NCBI GenBank assembly: GCA_002401855.1
Contig: NVUH01000012.1
Span: forward strand, 1-64,000
Direction: 5' to 3'
DNA from: Hyphomicrobiales bacterium
GTDB lineage: Bacteria; Pseudomonadota; Alphaproteobacteria; Rhizobiales; OSC116
DNA: 64,000 nt
The translations under genes and the position numbers were made by a program. The notes beneath the pieces were generated by a model. It had not been told where the DNA came from, did no database searches, and was given only the letters and a program-made list of their open reading frames with translations. Shown piece by piece: positions 51,885 through 60,762 of this stretch. Each line of letters starts with the position of its first letter. Position 1 is the first letter of the stretch.

Positions 51885-53404
51885 GCGGTGTCCCCTGCTT
51901 GTTGTGTTTCGTCCATGCCTGAGGCGATTACCAGCATTTTTTCGGGGGTTAGATCGGCGTTGTTTTTTATGATTTTGATGATGTGACCTTCATTCATCAC
52001 GACGATGCGGTCGCTCATGCCCATGATTTCTGGGAGTTCTGATGATACCATGATGACGGAAAGGCCTTGTTCTACCAGTTCGGCCATGAATTCGTGGACA
52101 GCAGCTTTGCTGCCGATGTCGATGCCTTTGGTTGGCTCGTCTAGGATGATGACATTGGGGTTGGTGGCTAACCATTTGGCTATGACGATTTTTTGTTGGT
52201 TGCCGCCTGATAGCGTGCCTGCTTGTTGACTTAGGGATGAGGCGCGGAGATCTAGGCGCGAGGTGAATTCGCGGGCTAGTTTGAATTCTTCGGCCATTTT
52301 GATGAAATTACCGCGTGAGGTTTTGCGCAATGATGGCAGGGATATGTTTTGAAAAATTGGCATATCGGTGACCACGCCTTGGGTGCCGCGTTCTTCGGGA
52401 ACGTAGACGATGCCGGCTTTTATGGCATCGGCGGGGGATTTGGGGGTAATGGTTTTGCCGTTTAGGATGATTTTGCCTGAGGAGGTTCTGGTGATGCCGA
52501 ATAGGGCTTGCATCACCTCGCTGCGCCCTGCCCCGACTAAGCCGTAAAAGCCTAGGATTTCGCCTTTTTTTAGGTCGAAATTGATGTTGGCAAATTCCGT
52601 TGGGTGATTTAGGTTTTCGATTTTTAGGATGGTGTCGCCTAGTTGGGTTTTTCTGGTGGGGAAGATTTGGTCTACTGCGCGGCCGACCATGAGTTGGATG
52701 ATTTCGGATTGTTTGGTATCGGCTAGCAGGCCTGAACCTACCATTTGGCCGTCGCGATAGACTGTATAGCGGTCGGCAATGCGGTAGATTTCATCGAATT
52801 TATGCGAGATGAATAAGATGGCTTTGCCTTGGCTTTTTAGGTGGGTGATGAGGGTGAAGAGGTCTTCGATTTCTTTGTGTGAAAGGGCGGCGGTTGGCTC
52901 GTCCATGATGACGATTTGGGCGTCTATTGACATAGCTCTTGCGACTGCGACTAGGTGTTTGTTGGCGATGCCTAGCTCTTTGAGCTGGGTGCTTTGGTTT
53001 ATATGTTGGGCACCCATTTCGTCTAATATTTTGCGGGCGGCTTGGCGCATTTCGCGCCAATTTATGGTGCCCCATTTGGTTTTGGGGGCGTGGCCTAGGT
53101 AAATGTTTTCGGCGACTGAAAGCTCGTCGAACAGGACGGTTTCTTGGTGAATGGCGGTGATGCCGTAGCCGAATGCGTCATGTGCGGTTGCTAATTTGAT
53201 GGGGGTGCCATCGATGGAAATTTGGCCTAATTCTGGTTGATATATGCCTGTGAGGACTTTTACCAGAGTGGATTTTCCTGCACCATTTTCGCCGATTAGG
53301 GCGGTGACTTGGCCTGCATAAAGTTCCAAACTTACGCCATCTAGGGCTTTAACGCCTGGGAAAGATTTGCAAATATTTTGCAAAGTGAGTTTGGGTGTGG
53401 GCAT
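51881..53404 (-). CDS. rhaT: Rhamnose ABC transporter ATPase (CUT2, two ABC domains)
   Basis: A 507-residue RbsA-type protein. Domain 1 has Walker A GENGAGKST and Walker B IVIMDEPTAALS; domain 2 has a degenerate Walker A (GLVGAGRSE), LSGGNQQK and VIILDEPTKGID, as usual in CUT2 ATPases. It powers RhaP/RhaQ. It lies downstream of the binding protein after an intercistronic stem-loop. Confidence 0.93.
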   Translation of the reverse strand: MPTPKLTLQNICKSFPGVKALDGVSLELYAGQVTALIGENGAGKSTLVKVLTGIYQPELGQISIDGTPIKLATAHDAFGYGITAIHQETVLFDELSVAENIYLGHAPKTKWGTINWREMRQAARKILDEMGAQHINQSTQLKELGIANKHLVAVARAMSIDAQIVIMDEPTAALSHKEIEDLFTLITHLKSQGKAILFISHKFDEIYRIADRYTVYRDGQMVGSGLLADTKQSEIIQLMVGRAVDQIFPTRKTQLGDTILKIENLNHPTEFANINFDLKKGEILGFYGLVGAGRSEVMQALFGITRTSSGKIILNGKTITPKSPADAIKAGIVYVPEERGTQGVVTDMPIFQNISLPSLRKTSRGNFIKMAEEFKLAREFTSRLDLRASSLSQQAGTLSGGNQQKIVIAKWLATNPNVIILDEPTKGIDIGSKAAVHEFMAELVEQGLSVIMVSSELPEIMGMSDRIVVMNEGHIIKIIKNNADLTPEKMLVIASGMDETQQAGDTA

Positions 53405-53421
53405 AGAGTTACTTTAATGAA

Positions 53422-53445
53422 TAGCCTAGCTTTGCAGCTAGGCTA
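53422..53445 (-). terminator. Stem-loop between rhaS and rhaT
   Basis: TAGCCTAGCT (53422-53431) and AGCTAGGCTA (53436-53445) form a perfect 10 bp stem with a TTGC loop, 14 nt past the rhaS stop. No T-run follows on the minus strand. It likely protects the rhaS mRNA end or lowers downstream expression. Confidence 0.65.
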
Positions 53446-53459
53446 TGTTGGAGGAATTC

Positions 53460-54452
53460 TTAGTAGATTTTAGAGAATTCTTCGATATTTGAGGCATCAA
53501 ATGTGAATGGTGCAGCCATCGCGGCACTATTTGTATCATCCAATGTAATCTCGCCGACATGGCCGATTGACAATGTGGTGCCCGGTTTGGCTTCGGTGCC
53601 ATTGGCCAAGGCATGAGCGATGTAAACCGCTGAATAACCAAGGTCGATTGGGTTCCATAAGGCCACGGCTTTTGATGAGCCATTGTCGATGAATTGTTTA
53701 AATTCAGACGGTAGAGCCAAGCCTGTGACGTTGATTTTGCCAATTAAGCCCATGTCTGTCACCACTTGCGCAGCGGCCACAACACCCACTGTTGTTGGGG
53801 CAATGATGGCTTTTAGGTTTGGATGGCTGGCTATGAGGCCTTTGGCTTCATCGGTCGATTTTACGCTGTCATCATCACCATAAACCGTTGCGACCAATGT
53901 TATGTTTGGAAATTCGGTTGGCAAAATGGCTTTGCCTGCGTCGATCCAAGAATTTTGGTTGGCGGCGGTTGATGAGGCGCTCAGGATTGCGACTTCGCCA
54001 CCATCTGGTAGATAATCGGCAGCTAGTTTAAAGATGGTTAGGCCGATGAGATCGGTATCTGATGGGTTAAGATGCATTTGGCGGCCTTCGGCAGCCACTC
54101 CAGAATCCCACGAAATAACTGAAATACCGCGGCTCATGGCTTTTTTCAGCACGGGCACTAAGGCATCAGGGTCGTTGGCCGAAATGGCAATGGCGTCGAC
54201 TTGTTGGGCGATGAGCGCATTGATGATTTCGATTTGACCTTCGGCAGTGGCAGACGTGGGGCCTGTGTAGATGACCGTGACATCGCCAATTTCTTTGGCG
54301 GCATCTTCGGCACCTTTGGCGGCGGCATCAAAGAAGCCATTACCTAAAGCCTTGACGACTAAAGCGATTTTGGTTTCGGCGAATGCGGGCGCAGCGCCTA
54401 AAACCAGAGCAGACAGCGCGGTGGCGGCTGCTAATTTTTTTAAAATATTCAT
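53460..54452 (-). CDS. rhaS: Rhamnose ABC transporter substrate-binding protein
   Basis: A 330-residue RbsB-type periplasmic receptor. The signal peptide covers residues 1-25 (MNILKKLAAATALSALVLG..., cleavage after AFA). Features: KALGNGFFDAAAKGAEDAAKE, ISANDPDALVPVLKKAMSRG, SVISWDSGV, ALWNPIDLGYSAVYIAHAL. GGGAGGGAAATA precedes the ATG. First gene of rhaSTPQU, with rha-type motifs upstream. Confidence 0.92.
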   Translation of the reverse strand: MNILKKLAAATALSALVLGAAPAFAETKIALVVKALGNGFFDAAAKGAEDAAKEIGDVTVIYTGPTSATAEGQIEIINALIAQQVDAIAISANDPDALVPVLKKAMSRGISVISWDSGVAAEGRQMHLNPSDTDLIGLTIFKLAADYLPDGGEVAILSASSTAANQNSWIDAGKAILPTEFPNITLVATVYGDDDSVKSTDEAKGLIASHPNLKAIIAPTTVGVVAAAQVVTDMGLIGKINVTGLALPSEFKQFIDNGSSKAVALWNPIDLGYSAVYIAHALANGTEAKPGTTLSIGHVGEITLDDTNSAAMAAPFTFDASNIEEFSKIY

Positions 54453-54776
54453 TATTTCCCTCCCAAAAATGGAGCAGAACTTTTACTCATTACATTTTCC
54501 CTCACACCTAAGTGTGCCACATAATGGATTCTGCAAAATTTGGAATCTCTCTATTTGGATTCCATATGATTAACTTTCCATCAAATTTACTCAAAGTCAA
54601 TCATAAAAACTGATTGCAATAATCATTTACCATCAAATTCAATCAAATATTAGTAAGTATCAAGAAGTTACTGGCCTTTTACTTGGTCAATAATTTGTTC
54701 TTGCTTTGTTGCTTTTTTGCTTTGAAGAATCAGAATTTGGCTTTATAGCTAAATTATACAAATAACGAGTATATTT
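54453..54776. promoter_or_regulatory. Divergent region rhaS/yaaA with rha-type operators
   Basis: 324 AT-rich bases without a gene. The rhaS leader has an inverted repeat TGGAATC...GATTCCA (54541-54564). Further up lie TCAAAGTCAATCATAAAA (54591-54608), AATAATCAT (54618-54626) and TTCAATCAAAT (54638-54648), matching elements at the GH43/DeoR and CUT1/rhaD promoters. The two TCAATC cores are 42 nt apart, four helical turns. The rest should hold the yaaA promoter, which I could not define. Confidence 0.65.
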
Positions 54777-55565
54777 ATGCATATTATTATTTCGCCCGCA
54801 AAAACTTTAGATTTTGAAACGACGCCTGTTACCGACATTTTTAGCCAGTCGGAATATTTGAACAAATCGAGCACGTTAAATGCCGCTTTGAAACGCCATA
54901 AGGCTGCTGACATATCTAAATTAATGGGGTTGAGCGACAATTTGGCTAAGCTGAATGTGGCGCGGTATAAGGCTTGGAAGCTGCCTTTTACGCTGGGCAA
55001 TGCCAAGCAAGCGGTACTGGCGTTTAAAGGTGATGTTTATATTGGGCTTAATGCTGAGAGTATGAGCAGCGATGATTTTGAGTTTGCGCAGCGGCATTTG
55101 CGTATATTATCTGGGCTTTATGGTATGTTGAAACCGCTTGATTTGATTATGCCTTATCGACTTGAAATGGGCACGCGACTTGTGACCCAAAAGGGGACTA
55201 ACCTTTACCAATATTGGGGGGATGGTTTGACTTTGGCGCTGAATAAAGAGGCCAAAGATGAGGCTTATGCGGGTGAAGAAAATATACTGATTAATTTGGC
55301 ATCTAATGAATATAGTAAGGTGATTGACCGTAAGAAGTTAAAAGCTACGCTGATCACACCAGTGTTTAAAGATCAGAAAAACGGCAAGTATAAAGTGATT
55401 AGTTTTTTTGCCAAGAAGGCGCGTGGGTTGATGGTGCGGTATATTGTTGACAATCGCATCACTGAAGCTGAGGCGCTGAAACAGTTTAATGTGGCGGGGT
55501 ATTATTTTGACCTTGAGCAATCTAGTGCCACTGAATTTGTATTTTTGCGAGATGAGCAAGCGTAA
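54777..55565 (+). CDS. yaaA: Peroxide stress protein YaaA
   Basis: A 262-residue YaaA/DUF328 protein. The N-terminal ISPAKTLDFE, LNAESMSSDDFEFAQRHLRILSGLYGMLKPLD-like core (GLYGMLKPLD) and ASNEYSKVI are family hallmarks. In E. coli YaaA lowers free iron during peroxide stress and binds DNA. The gene is unrelated to its neighbours and ends at a strong bidirectional terminator. Confidence 0.93.
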   Translation: MHIIISPAKTLDFETTPVTDIFSQSEYLNKSSTLNAALKRHKAADISKLMGLSDNLAKLNVARYKAWKLPFTLGNAKQAVLAFKGDVYIGLNAESMSSDDFEFAQRHLRILSGLYGMLKPLDLIMPYRLEMGTRLVTQKGTNLYQYWGDGLTLALNKEAKDEAYAGEENILINLASNEYSKVIDRKKLKATLITPVFKDQKNGKYKVISFFAKKARGLMVRYIVDNRITEAEALKQFNVAGYYFDLEQSSATEFVFLRDEQA

Positions 55566-55595
55566 AAAAAGGCCATCTGATGAGATGGCCTTTTT
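55566..55595. terminator. Bidirectional intrinsic terminator between yaaA and dctM
   Basis: GGCCATCT (55571-55578) and AGATGGCC (55583-55590) with a GATG loop are flanked by A-run and T-run, so it works on both strands. It ends yaaA (plus) and the convergent TRAP operon (minus). Confidence 0.92.
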
Positions 55596-55605
55596 GATTT
55601 ATATC

Positions 55606-56931
55606 CTAGTGATAAACTAGGTTTGGCAACCAAGTGATTAATGATGGGAAAATCATTAATATGGTGAGGCCGAACAGTTGAATGCCCAAGAATGGCAATG
55701 CCGATTTGAAGATATCCGACATCGGGATTTCCTTCGGCGCGACCCCTCGTAAGTAGAAGAGTGCGTAGCCAAAGGGTGGCGATAAGAAGCTCATTTGCAT
55801 GTTTACCAAATAGAGCACGCCGAACCATAATGGGTCGAAACCTAGATCTTTGATGATCGGCACGAAGATGGGGACAGCGAGTAGTAAAATACCGACCCAA
55901 TCGAGGAACATGCCTAGCACGATTAAAATGATCATCATCAGGATGAGAATACCCCAACGGCCTAGGCCTGTGGCTGCCAACGCGTCGGTGACGAATTGTT
56001 GTCCGCCTTCTAGCACATAAAGACCCACGAAGATGGTGGCACCGAACATGATCCAGATCACCATTGATGAGGCTTTAAGTGTTGAAATACACGCTTCACG
56101 CACGGTTTGCCAATCTAACTGACCCGCCAATGCAGCCACAATGAACGAGCCGAATGTGCCGATGCCTGCCGCTTCCACTGGTGTGGCAGCGCCTGAGAAT
56201 AGGGCGAAGAATACCACTAGAATCAGCGTGATTGGAGCCGCCATTTTGCCCATTAGCGCGAATTTTTCGCGCGTGGTGATGCGTTCCTCGATCGGAATTG
56301 GAGGCCCAAGCTCGGGGTTGATATACGAGCGGATGGTGACATAAGCGATGTACATGCTGGAGAGCATAAGCCCCGGGATGACCGCGCCAACGAATAGCTC
56401 GCCGACCGATTGATCGGCTACCACAGCGTAGATGATGGCCAAAATTGACGGCGGGATGAGAATGCCCAATGTGCCGCCCGCCATGATGGAACCCATAGCG
56501 ATTTTGCTGTCATATTTACGTTGTAACATCGCGGGTAGAGCGATGATGCCCATGGTGACCACTGCCGCGCCAATCACCCCGACCATAGCGGCCAGAATTG
56601 TTGAAGCGATGATGGTGGCGGATGCTAGGCCGCCTTTTAGGCCGCCGAGCAGCTTGTAGATGACCTCGAACATGTCATTGATTATCCCCGCTCGCTCGAG
56701 CATCGAGGCCATGAAGATAAACAGCGGAATTGCCGAGAGTTGGTAATCGGTCATCAGTGGGAAAATACGTGATGGCACAATGTTCAGTGTATCCGTATCG
56801 CCCAAGATGAACAAGAAGATGACGGCGATGCCGCCCGTAACAAATGCCAGGGGGAGGCCTGCCATAAGCAGAGCGACGAGCGAGCCGAACATTAATAATG
56901 TTAGCCAGCCGATTTCAATTTCAAGACCCAT
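55606..56931 (-). CDS. TRAP transporter large permease (DctM)
   Basis: A 441-residue inner-membrane protein with about twelve helices: MASMLERAGIINDMFEVIYK, IPPSILAIIYAV, FLSPPFGYALFYLRG. ATG 56931 has a textbook ribosome site (AAGGAGG); the open frame to 56970 is not needed. It overlaps the small-subunit gene by 11 nt. Last gene of the second TRAP operon. Confidence 0.92.
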   Translation of the reverse strand: MGLEIEIGWLTLLMFGSLVALLMAGLPLAFVTGGIAVIFLFILGDTDTLNIVPSRIFPLMTDYQLSAIPLFIFMASMLERAGIINDMFEVIYKLLGGLKGGLASATIIASTILAAMVGVIGAAVVTMGIIALPAMLQRKYDSKIAMGSIMAGGTLGILIPPSILAIIYAVVADQSVGELFVGAVIPGLMLSSMYIAYVTIRSYINPELGPPIPIEERITTREKFALMGKMAAPITLILVVFFALFSGAATPVEAAGIGTFGSFIVAALAGQLDWQTVREACISTLKASSMVIWIMFGATIFVGLYVLEGGQQFVTDALAATGLGRWGILILMMIILIVLGMFLDWVGILLLAVPIFVPIIKDLGFDPLWFGVLYLVNMQMSFLSPPFGYALFYLRGVAPKEIPMSDIFKSALPFLGIQLFGLTILMIFPSLITWLPNLVYH

Positions 56932-58135
56932 TTTTGGCCTCCTTATTTGGTACAAATACCAGCGTGGCATCTTTTACAAAATGCGAAACGCCTTGTAATA
57001 CGAGCAATACGCCGCCAATGATGATGGTGATTTTAACAGGCCAATATTGAATGCCCCATTCGGTGAAGCTTACTTCGTTTTGGCCGATTGAATCGCGGGC
57101 GAAAATCCACCCTGTCCAAACCAGTGTGCCTGCAAAGATGAAGAAAAATACCGAAGTTAATAGATCGATAATCGCCTTGCCGCGTGGTGAATAGTTTGCG
57201 TAGAAAATATCGACGCGCACATGACTTTCGGTGAGCATTGCATAAGCACCAGCAATGAGATATTGCATGCCGAACATGAGGAACATGCCCTCATGCGCCC
57301 AGTTAGTTGGTGAGTTAAATACATAGCGCATAATCACCTCATAATAATAGACAAATACCGCGATGACTGACCAGAGCGCCACAAATTCGCCCATATATAA
57401 TGACAATCGATCGATCATGCCGATGAAGCCCGTGCCGACAAATTGGCTGTCTTCATCCATTTCGACCCGCTGCACCTCATCATCTGGGTTTGCTGCCAAC
57501 AGCGCCAAAGCCCTTTTGAGCATGCGGGGCATGAGGAATAGATCGACCAGCATGAAGGCCATAATGCCTAAGAACGCATAATAAGATACGTCTGACCATT
57601 GATCACGTCGGCCCGCAATTTCGCCAACTGTCGGTTCGATTTCGGCGCGTTCTGTGGCCATGCCTGAGATTTTCTCGTTGGCAGAGTCAATGCGGTCAGT
57701 ATCTTTTTTAATGGTGCGTTCTATACGCTCTTTGCCACGTGTGTCATCGGCTGGTAATTCGGCGATTTGGGTTTGGGCTCTTTCGATTGCCCGTTCGGAT
57801 TTAACGATGCGTTTTTCGGAACGTTTGGTGGCGTTTTCGATGCCTATTAACGCGCCCGTGGCGTTTGAATATTCTATCCGCGCCTCGCGTTGCATGGAAG
57901 AGCCGAATAATATAATGGCGAATAATGGCCAATAAAGTAAGCCTAATTTATTTTTTAAATATAGACGATGAAAACCGAACAGACCGCCGACCACCCAGAT
58001 AAAATAGGCAATGCCTAGGGTGCGGGAGCCGCGCAGTGGTTGTTTTTGCCGCGCTAGATACATGGCTATCAATGGGAATGCGATTAAGCCGCCCCAATAG
58101 AGCCAATGCGGCATTACAAAATCAATACTTGGCAT
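56921..58135 (-). CDS. TM2-like/coiled-coil/DctQ fusion, TRAP small permease
   Basis: A 404-residue protein about twice the usual DctQ length. Residues 10-78 hold hydrophobic segments with a TM2-domain pattern (GIAYFIWVVGGLFGFHRLYL, 41-60). Residues about 95-170 are highly charged and probably coiled coil (KRSEKRIVKSERAIERAQTQ). A helix (185-203) precedes the standard four-helix DctQ domain (about 240-400, with YYEVIMRYVFNSPTNWAHE). The N-terminal part may link the transporter to another membrane or envelope component. It lies between the binding-protein and DctM genes, so it is the operon's DctQ. Confidence 0.85.
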   Translation of the reverse strand: MPSIDFVMPHWLYWGGLIAFPLIAMYLARQKQPLRGSRTLGIAYFIWVVGGLFGFHRLYLKNKLGLLYWPLFAIILFGSSMQREARIEYSNATGALIGIENATKRSEKRIVKSERAIERAQTQIAELPADDTRGKERIERTIKKDTDRIDSANEKISGMATERAEIEPTVGEIAGRRDQWSDVSYYAFLGIMAFMLVDLFLMPRMLKRALALLAANPDDEVQRVEMDEDSQFVGTGFIGMIDRLSLYMGEFVALWSVIAVFVYYYEVIMRYVFNSPTNWAHEGMFLMFGMQYLIAGAYAMLTESHVRVDIFYANYSPRGKAIIDLLTSVFFFIFAGTLVWTGWIFARDSIGQNEVSFTEWGIQYWPVKITIIIGGVLLVLQGVSHFVKDATLVFVPNKEAKNGS

Positions 58136-58231
58136 GATGTGCCTCTTGTGAATTTGATGTGAAAAAAATGAGAGTTGCCTCAGTGTAATGCCCTGCCCGA
58201 CCCGTTAAGATCAAGCAGAGTGGTTGGTTGA

Positions 58232-59338
58232 TTAAAGATCAAGTTCCATGCCTTCAATCATATCTGGTGTGACATAACCCAATGAGCCAGACATCATATA
58301 ATCCAACTGGATTTTGAAGATTTTGGCGGCAGTTTTGTCTTTATTTGCCCACGCATACCAACGTCTCACCGCAATTTCGGTGATCACATCGACATCATCT
58401 TGACTGAGGCGTGTGACCTCGGTGCCAGCTTTTTCAAACTCAATCCACGCTTTTTGATCAGCAGCCTGAATTTGTGCGTGATGCAGGTTAGAATAGACTT
58501 GCACTTCAGATGTCATGAATTGCTTCATTTCTTTTGACAAATTGTCCCATGATTTTTGACCGACAGTGATGTCCATCAAATCAACAGGTTGATAAACTGA
58601 CATGAAGCCCGGAGGGCCCATTGAAATATAATCTGTCACCTGATCGAAACCGAGTGCTAGGTTAATGGCGGGGCCTACATAGTCGGCCACGTCAATGGTG
58701 CCTTTTTCTAGTGCGGCAAAAATGTCTGAACCTGGAAGTAGAGTGGTTTTAGCGCCCAATTCTTGGAACACTTCGGCCACCATGCCGCCTGGAAGGCGCA
58801 TTTTACGACCGCGGAAATCATCTACTGAACGGATCGGCACTTTAGAATGAATGATGTTGGCGCCATGATGTACAGGGCCAACATAATGCATGCCTTCGGC
58901 AGCGAATAATTCTTGTGCAATTTCTAGACCGCCCAAACCGTAGTAAAAAGTATCCCACTCATGTGGGTTACGTAGGCCCATCGGGTATGAGGTTAGGAAC
59001 ACTGCTGATGGCATACGGCCAGCCCAGTAAATTGTAAACGGGTTCATGGCATCGATCACGCCATTTTTAACCGCATCAAATAGTTGGAAATCACCAACCA
59101 CATCACGTGCGCCAAAAGGTGTGATTTCAAGTTGTCCGTTGGTTTTGTCTTTAATGGAATTACACCAAGTCTTGAATATATCAAGACCGATGCCACCAGG
59201 CCAAGATGTTTGCATCTTCCATTTTGTGGTTTCGCCTGCGGCGGTTGCAATAGAGGGGGCGGCTAATGTGCCACCGACTGCTGCAACACCAAAAGCTGAT
59301 TTTTTGATAAAATCGCGCCTATTGGACGTTTTAGTCAT
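58232..59338 (-). CDS. TRAP transporter substrate-binding protein with Tat signal
   Basis: A 368-residue DctP-family receptor. The N-terminus MTKTSNRRDFIKKSAFGVAA has the twin-arginine motif NRRDFIKK, so Tat export is likely; cleavage is expected near SIATAA. GGMVAEVFQELGAKTTLLPG and ALEKGTIDVADYVGP are core motifs of the branch that binds 2-oxo and related carboxylic acids. ATG 59338 follows AAAGGGAAATACT. Placed 119 nt downstream of glcF, it may carry an acid related to glycolate metabolism, though this is inference. Confidence 0.9.
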   Translation of the reverse strand: MTKTSNRRDFIKKSAFGVAAVGGTLAAPSIATAAGETTKWKMQTSWPGGIGLDIFKTWCNSIKDKTNGQLEITPFGARDVVGDFQLFDAVKNGVIDAMNPFTIYWAGRMPSAVFLTSYPMGLRNPHEWDTFYYGLGGLEIAQELFAAEGMHYVGPVHHGANIIHSKVPIRSVDDFRGRKMRLPGGMVAEVFQELGAKTTLLPGSDIFAALEKGTIDVADYVGPAINLALGFDQVTDYISMGPPGFMSVYQPVDLMDITVGQKSWDNLSKEMKQFMTSEVQVYSNLHHAQIQAADQKAWIEFEKAGTEVTRLSQDDVDVITEIAVRRWYAWANKDKTAAKIFKIQLDYMMSGSLGYVTPDMIEGMELDL

Positions 59339-59397
59339 AGTATTTCCCTTTTCCTTTTGCGCAGCCAACTTTTATATTTGGTCTGTGCGTTCATTGC

Positions 59398-59435
59398 TGG
59401 CCAGTATATTGGCCATATGGCTGCAAAATACAGCC
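59398..59435. promoter_or_regulatory. Inverted repeats between glcF and the TRAP operon
   Basis: TGGCCA-N6-TGGCCA (59398-59415) and GGCTG-N7-CAGCC (59419-59435) stand between the glcF stop and the TRAP binding-protein start. The first could be an operator for the TRAP operon, the second a weak hairpin ending glcDEF transcripts. Confidence 0.4.
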
Positions 59436-59457
59436 AATTCTTGTGCGCTTTTTTGTT

Positions 59458-60759
59458 TTAAATTGCGCTTATTTCCTTATTCATAGCTGGTGGGATTGGG
59501 CCTCCTGTTGCCCAATCTAGCAGCTCGATTGTGTGTATGATGGGGATATTGGTGGCAGAGCCGATTTGCATCATGCAACCAATATTGCCCGCGGCGATAA
59601 TTTGTGGTTTCGTGGCCTCGATATGTTTGACTTTACGGTCTTTTAGCTGGCCCGAAATTTCGGGCTGCATTAAATTATAGGTACCTGCTGAGCCGCAACA
59701 TAGGTGTGATTCGGCTGGCTCTACCACCGTGAAGCCCGCTTGTTTGAGTAGGTTTTTGGGGTGGGTTTTGATTTGTTGACCATGTTGTAATGAGCAAGCT
59801 GCGTGGTAGGCGACTTTGAGGTTTTTGGCTTTATCTGCGGCGTTTAGGCCTAGATCCATCATCACTTCGGATATGTCTTTGGCGATGTTTGACACCCGTT
59901 TTGCATCTTTTGCCAATGTGTGCTCTTTGAACATATGGCCATAATCTTTGATTGTGGTGCCGCAGCCTGATGTGTTGATGACGATGGCATCGAGGCCTTC
60001 ATTATCCATTTCACGTGTCCACGCTTGGATGTTTTTGGCGGCGGTTTTATGACTGTCTGATGTTTTGCCCATATGATGGGTGAGTGCGCCGCAACAGCCT
60101 GCGCCTTTGGCAACCACAACTTCGCAGCCATGGCGGGTGAGGATGCGGATGGTGGCATCATTAATGTCGGTATTTAGGGCTTTTTGGGCGCAGCCTGTCA
60201 TGAGAGCCACGCGTTTTTTGCGCTCGCCTTGGGCGGGGAAAACTTGGGGTTTGTCATTGGGTGATCTGGGTGGCAATTTTGCGGGTGCAAATTCGACCAT
60301 GGAGCGTAGTTTTTTGGGTAAAATTTTGGCGAAGGGTTTGGCGATGTTGGCGCCGAACATGGCCAAGCGGAAGCGGTTGGGGTGTGGCAAGATGAGTGCC
60401 AACATCCATCTGATGAGTTTATCATCCCAACGTCTTTGGTATTTTTGTTCGATATATTCGCGTGCGTGATCAATGAGATGCATGTAATGCACGCCTGATG
60501 GGCAGGTTGTCATGCAGGCTAAGCAGCTTAGGCAGCGGTCGATATGTTTGACGGTTTTTTCGTCTGGGACGCGGTTGTTTTCGAGCATATCTTTGATGAG
60601 GTATATGCGGCCGCGGGGGCTGTCTAGCTCATCGCCCAGCACTTGATAGGTGGGGCATGTGGCGGTGCAAAAACCGCAATGCACGCAGGAGCGGAGGATT
60701 TTATTCGACATGGCGATCGAGGTGTCTTTAAGCTGTTCGGGGGTGAAATTGGTTTGCAT
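59458..60759 (-). CDS. glcF: Glycolate oxidase iron-sulfur subunit GlcF
   Basis: A 433-residue electron-transfer subunit. Two [4Fe-4S] motifs are intact: Cys25, 28, 31, 35 (CVHCGFCTATCP) and Cys76, 79, 82, 86 (CLSCLACMTTCP). The C-terminal half has two CCG domains (CCGALTHHM, CCGSAGTYN). With GlcD and GlcE it oxidises glycolate to glyoxylate and passes electrons to the quinone pool. It follows glcE by 3 nt. The symbol is well supported by the complete glcDEF order. Confidence 0.94.
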   Translation of the reverse strand: MQTNFTPEQLKDTSIAMSNKILRSCVHCGFCTATCPTYQVLGDELDSPRGRIYLIKDMLENNRVPDEKTVKHIDRCLSCLACMTTCPSGVHYMHLIDHAREYIEQKYQRRWDDKLIRWMLALILPHPNRFRLAMFGANIAKPFAKILPKKLRSMVEFAPAKLPPRSPNDKPQVFPAQGERKKRVALMTGCAQKALNTDINDATIRILTRHGCEVVVAKGAGCCGALTHHMGKTSDSHKTAAKNIQAWTREMDNEGLDAIVINTSGCGTTIKDYGHMFKEHTLAKDAKRVSNIAKDISEVMMDLGLNAADKAKNLKVAYHAACSLQHGQQIKTHPKNLLKQAGFTVVEPAESHLCCGSAGTYNLMQPEISGQLKDRKVKHIEATKPQIIAAGNIGCMMQIGSATNIPIIHTIELLDWATGGPIPPAMNKEISAI

Positions 60760-60762
60760 AAT

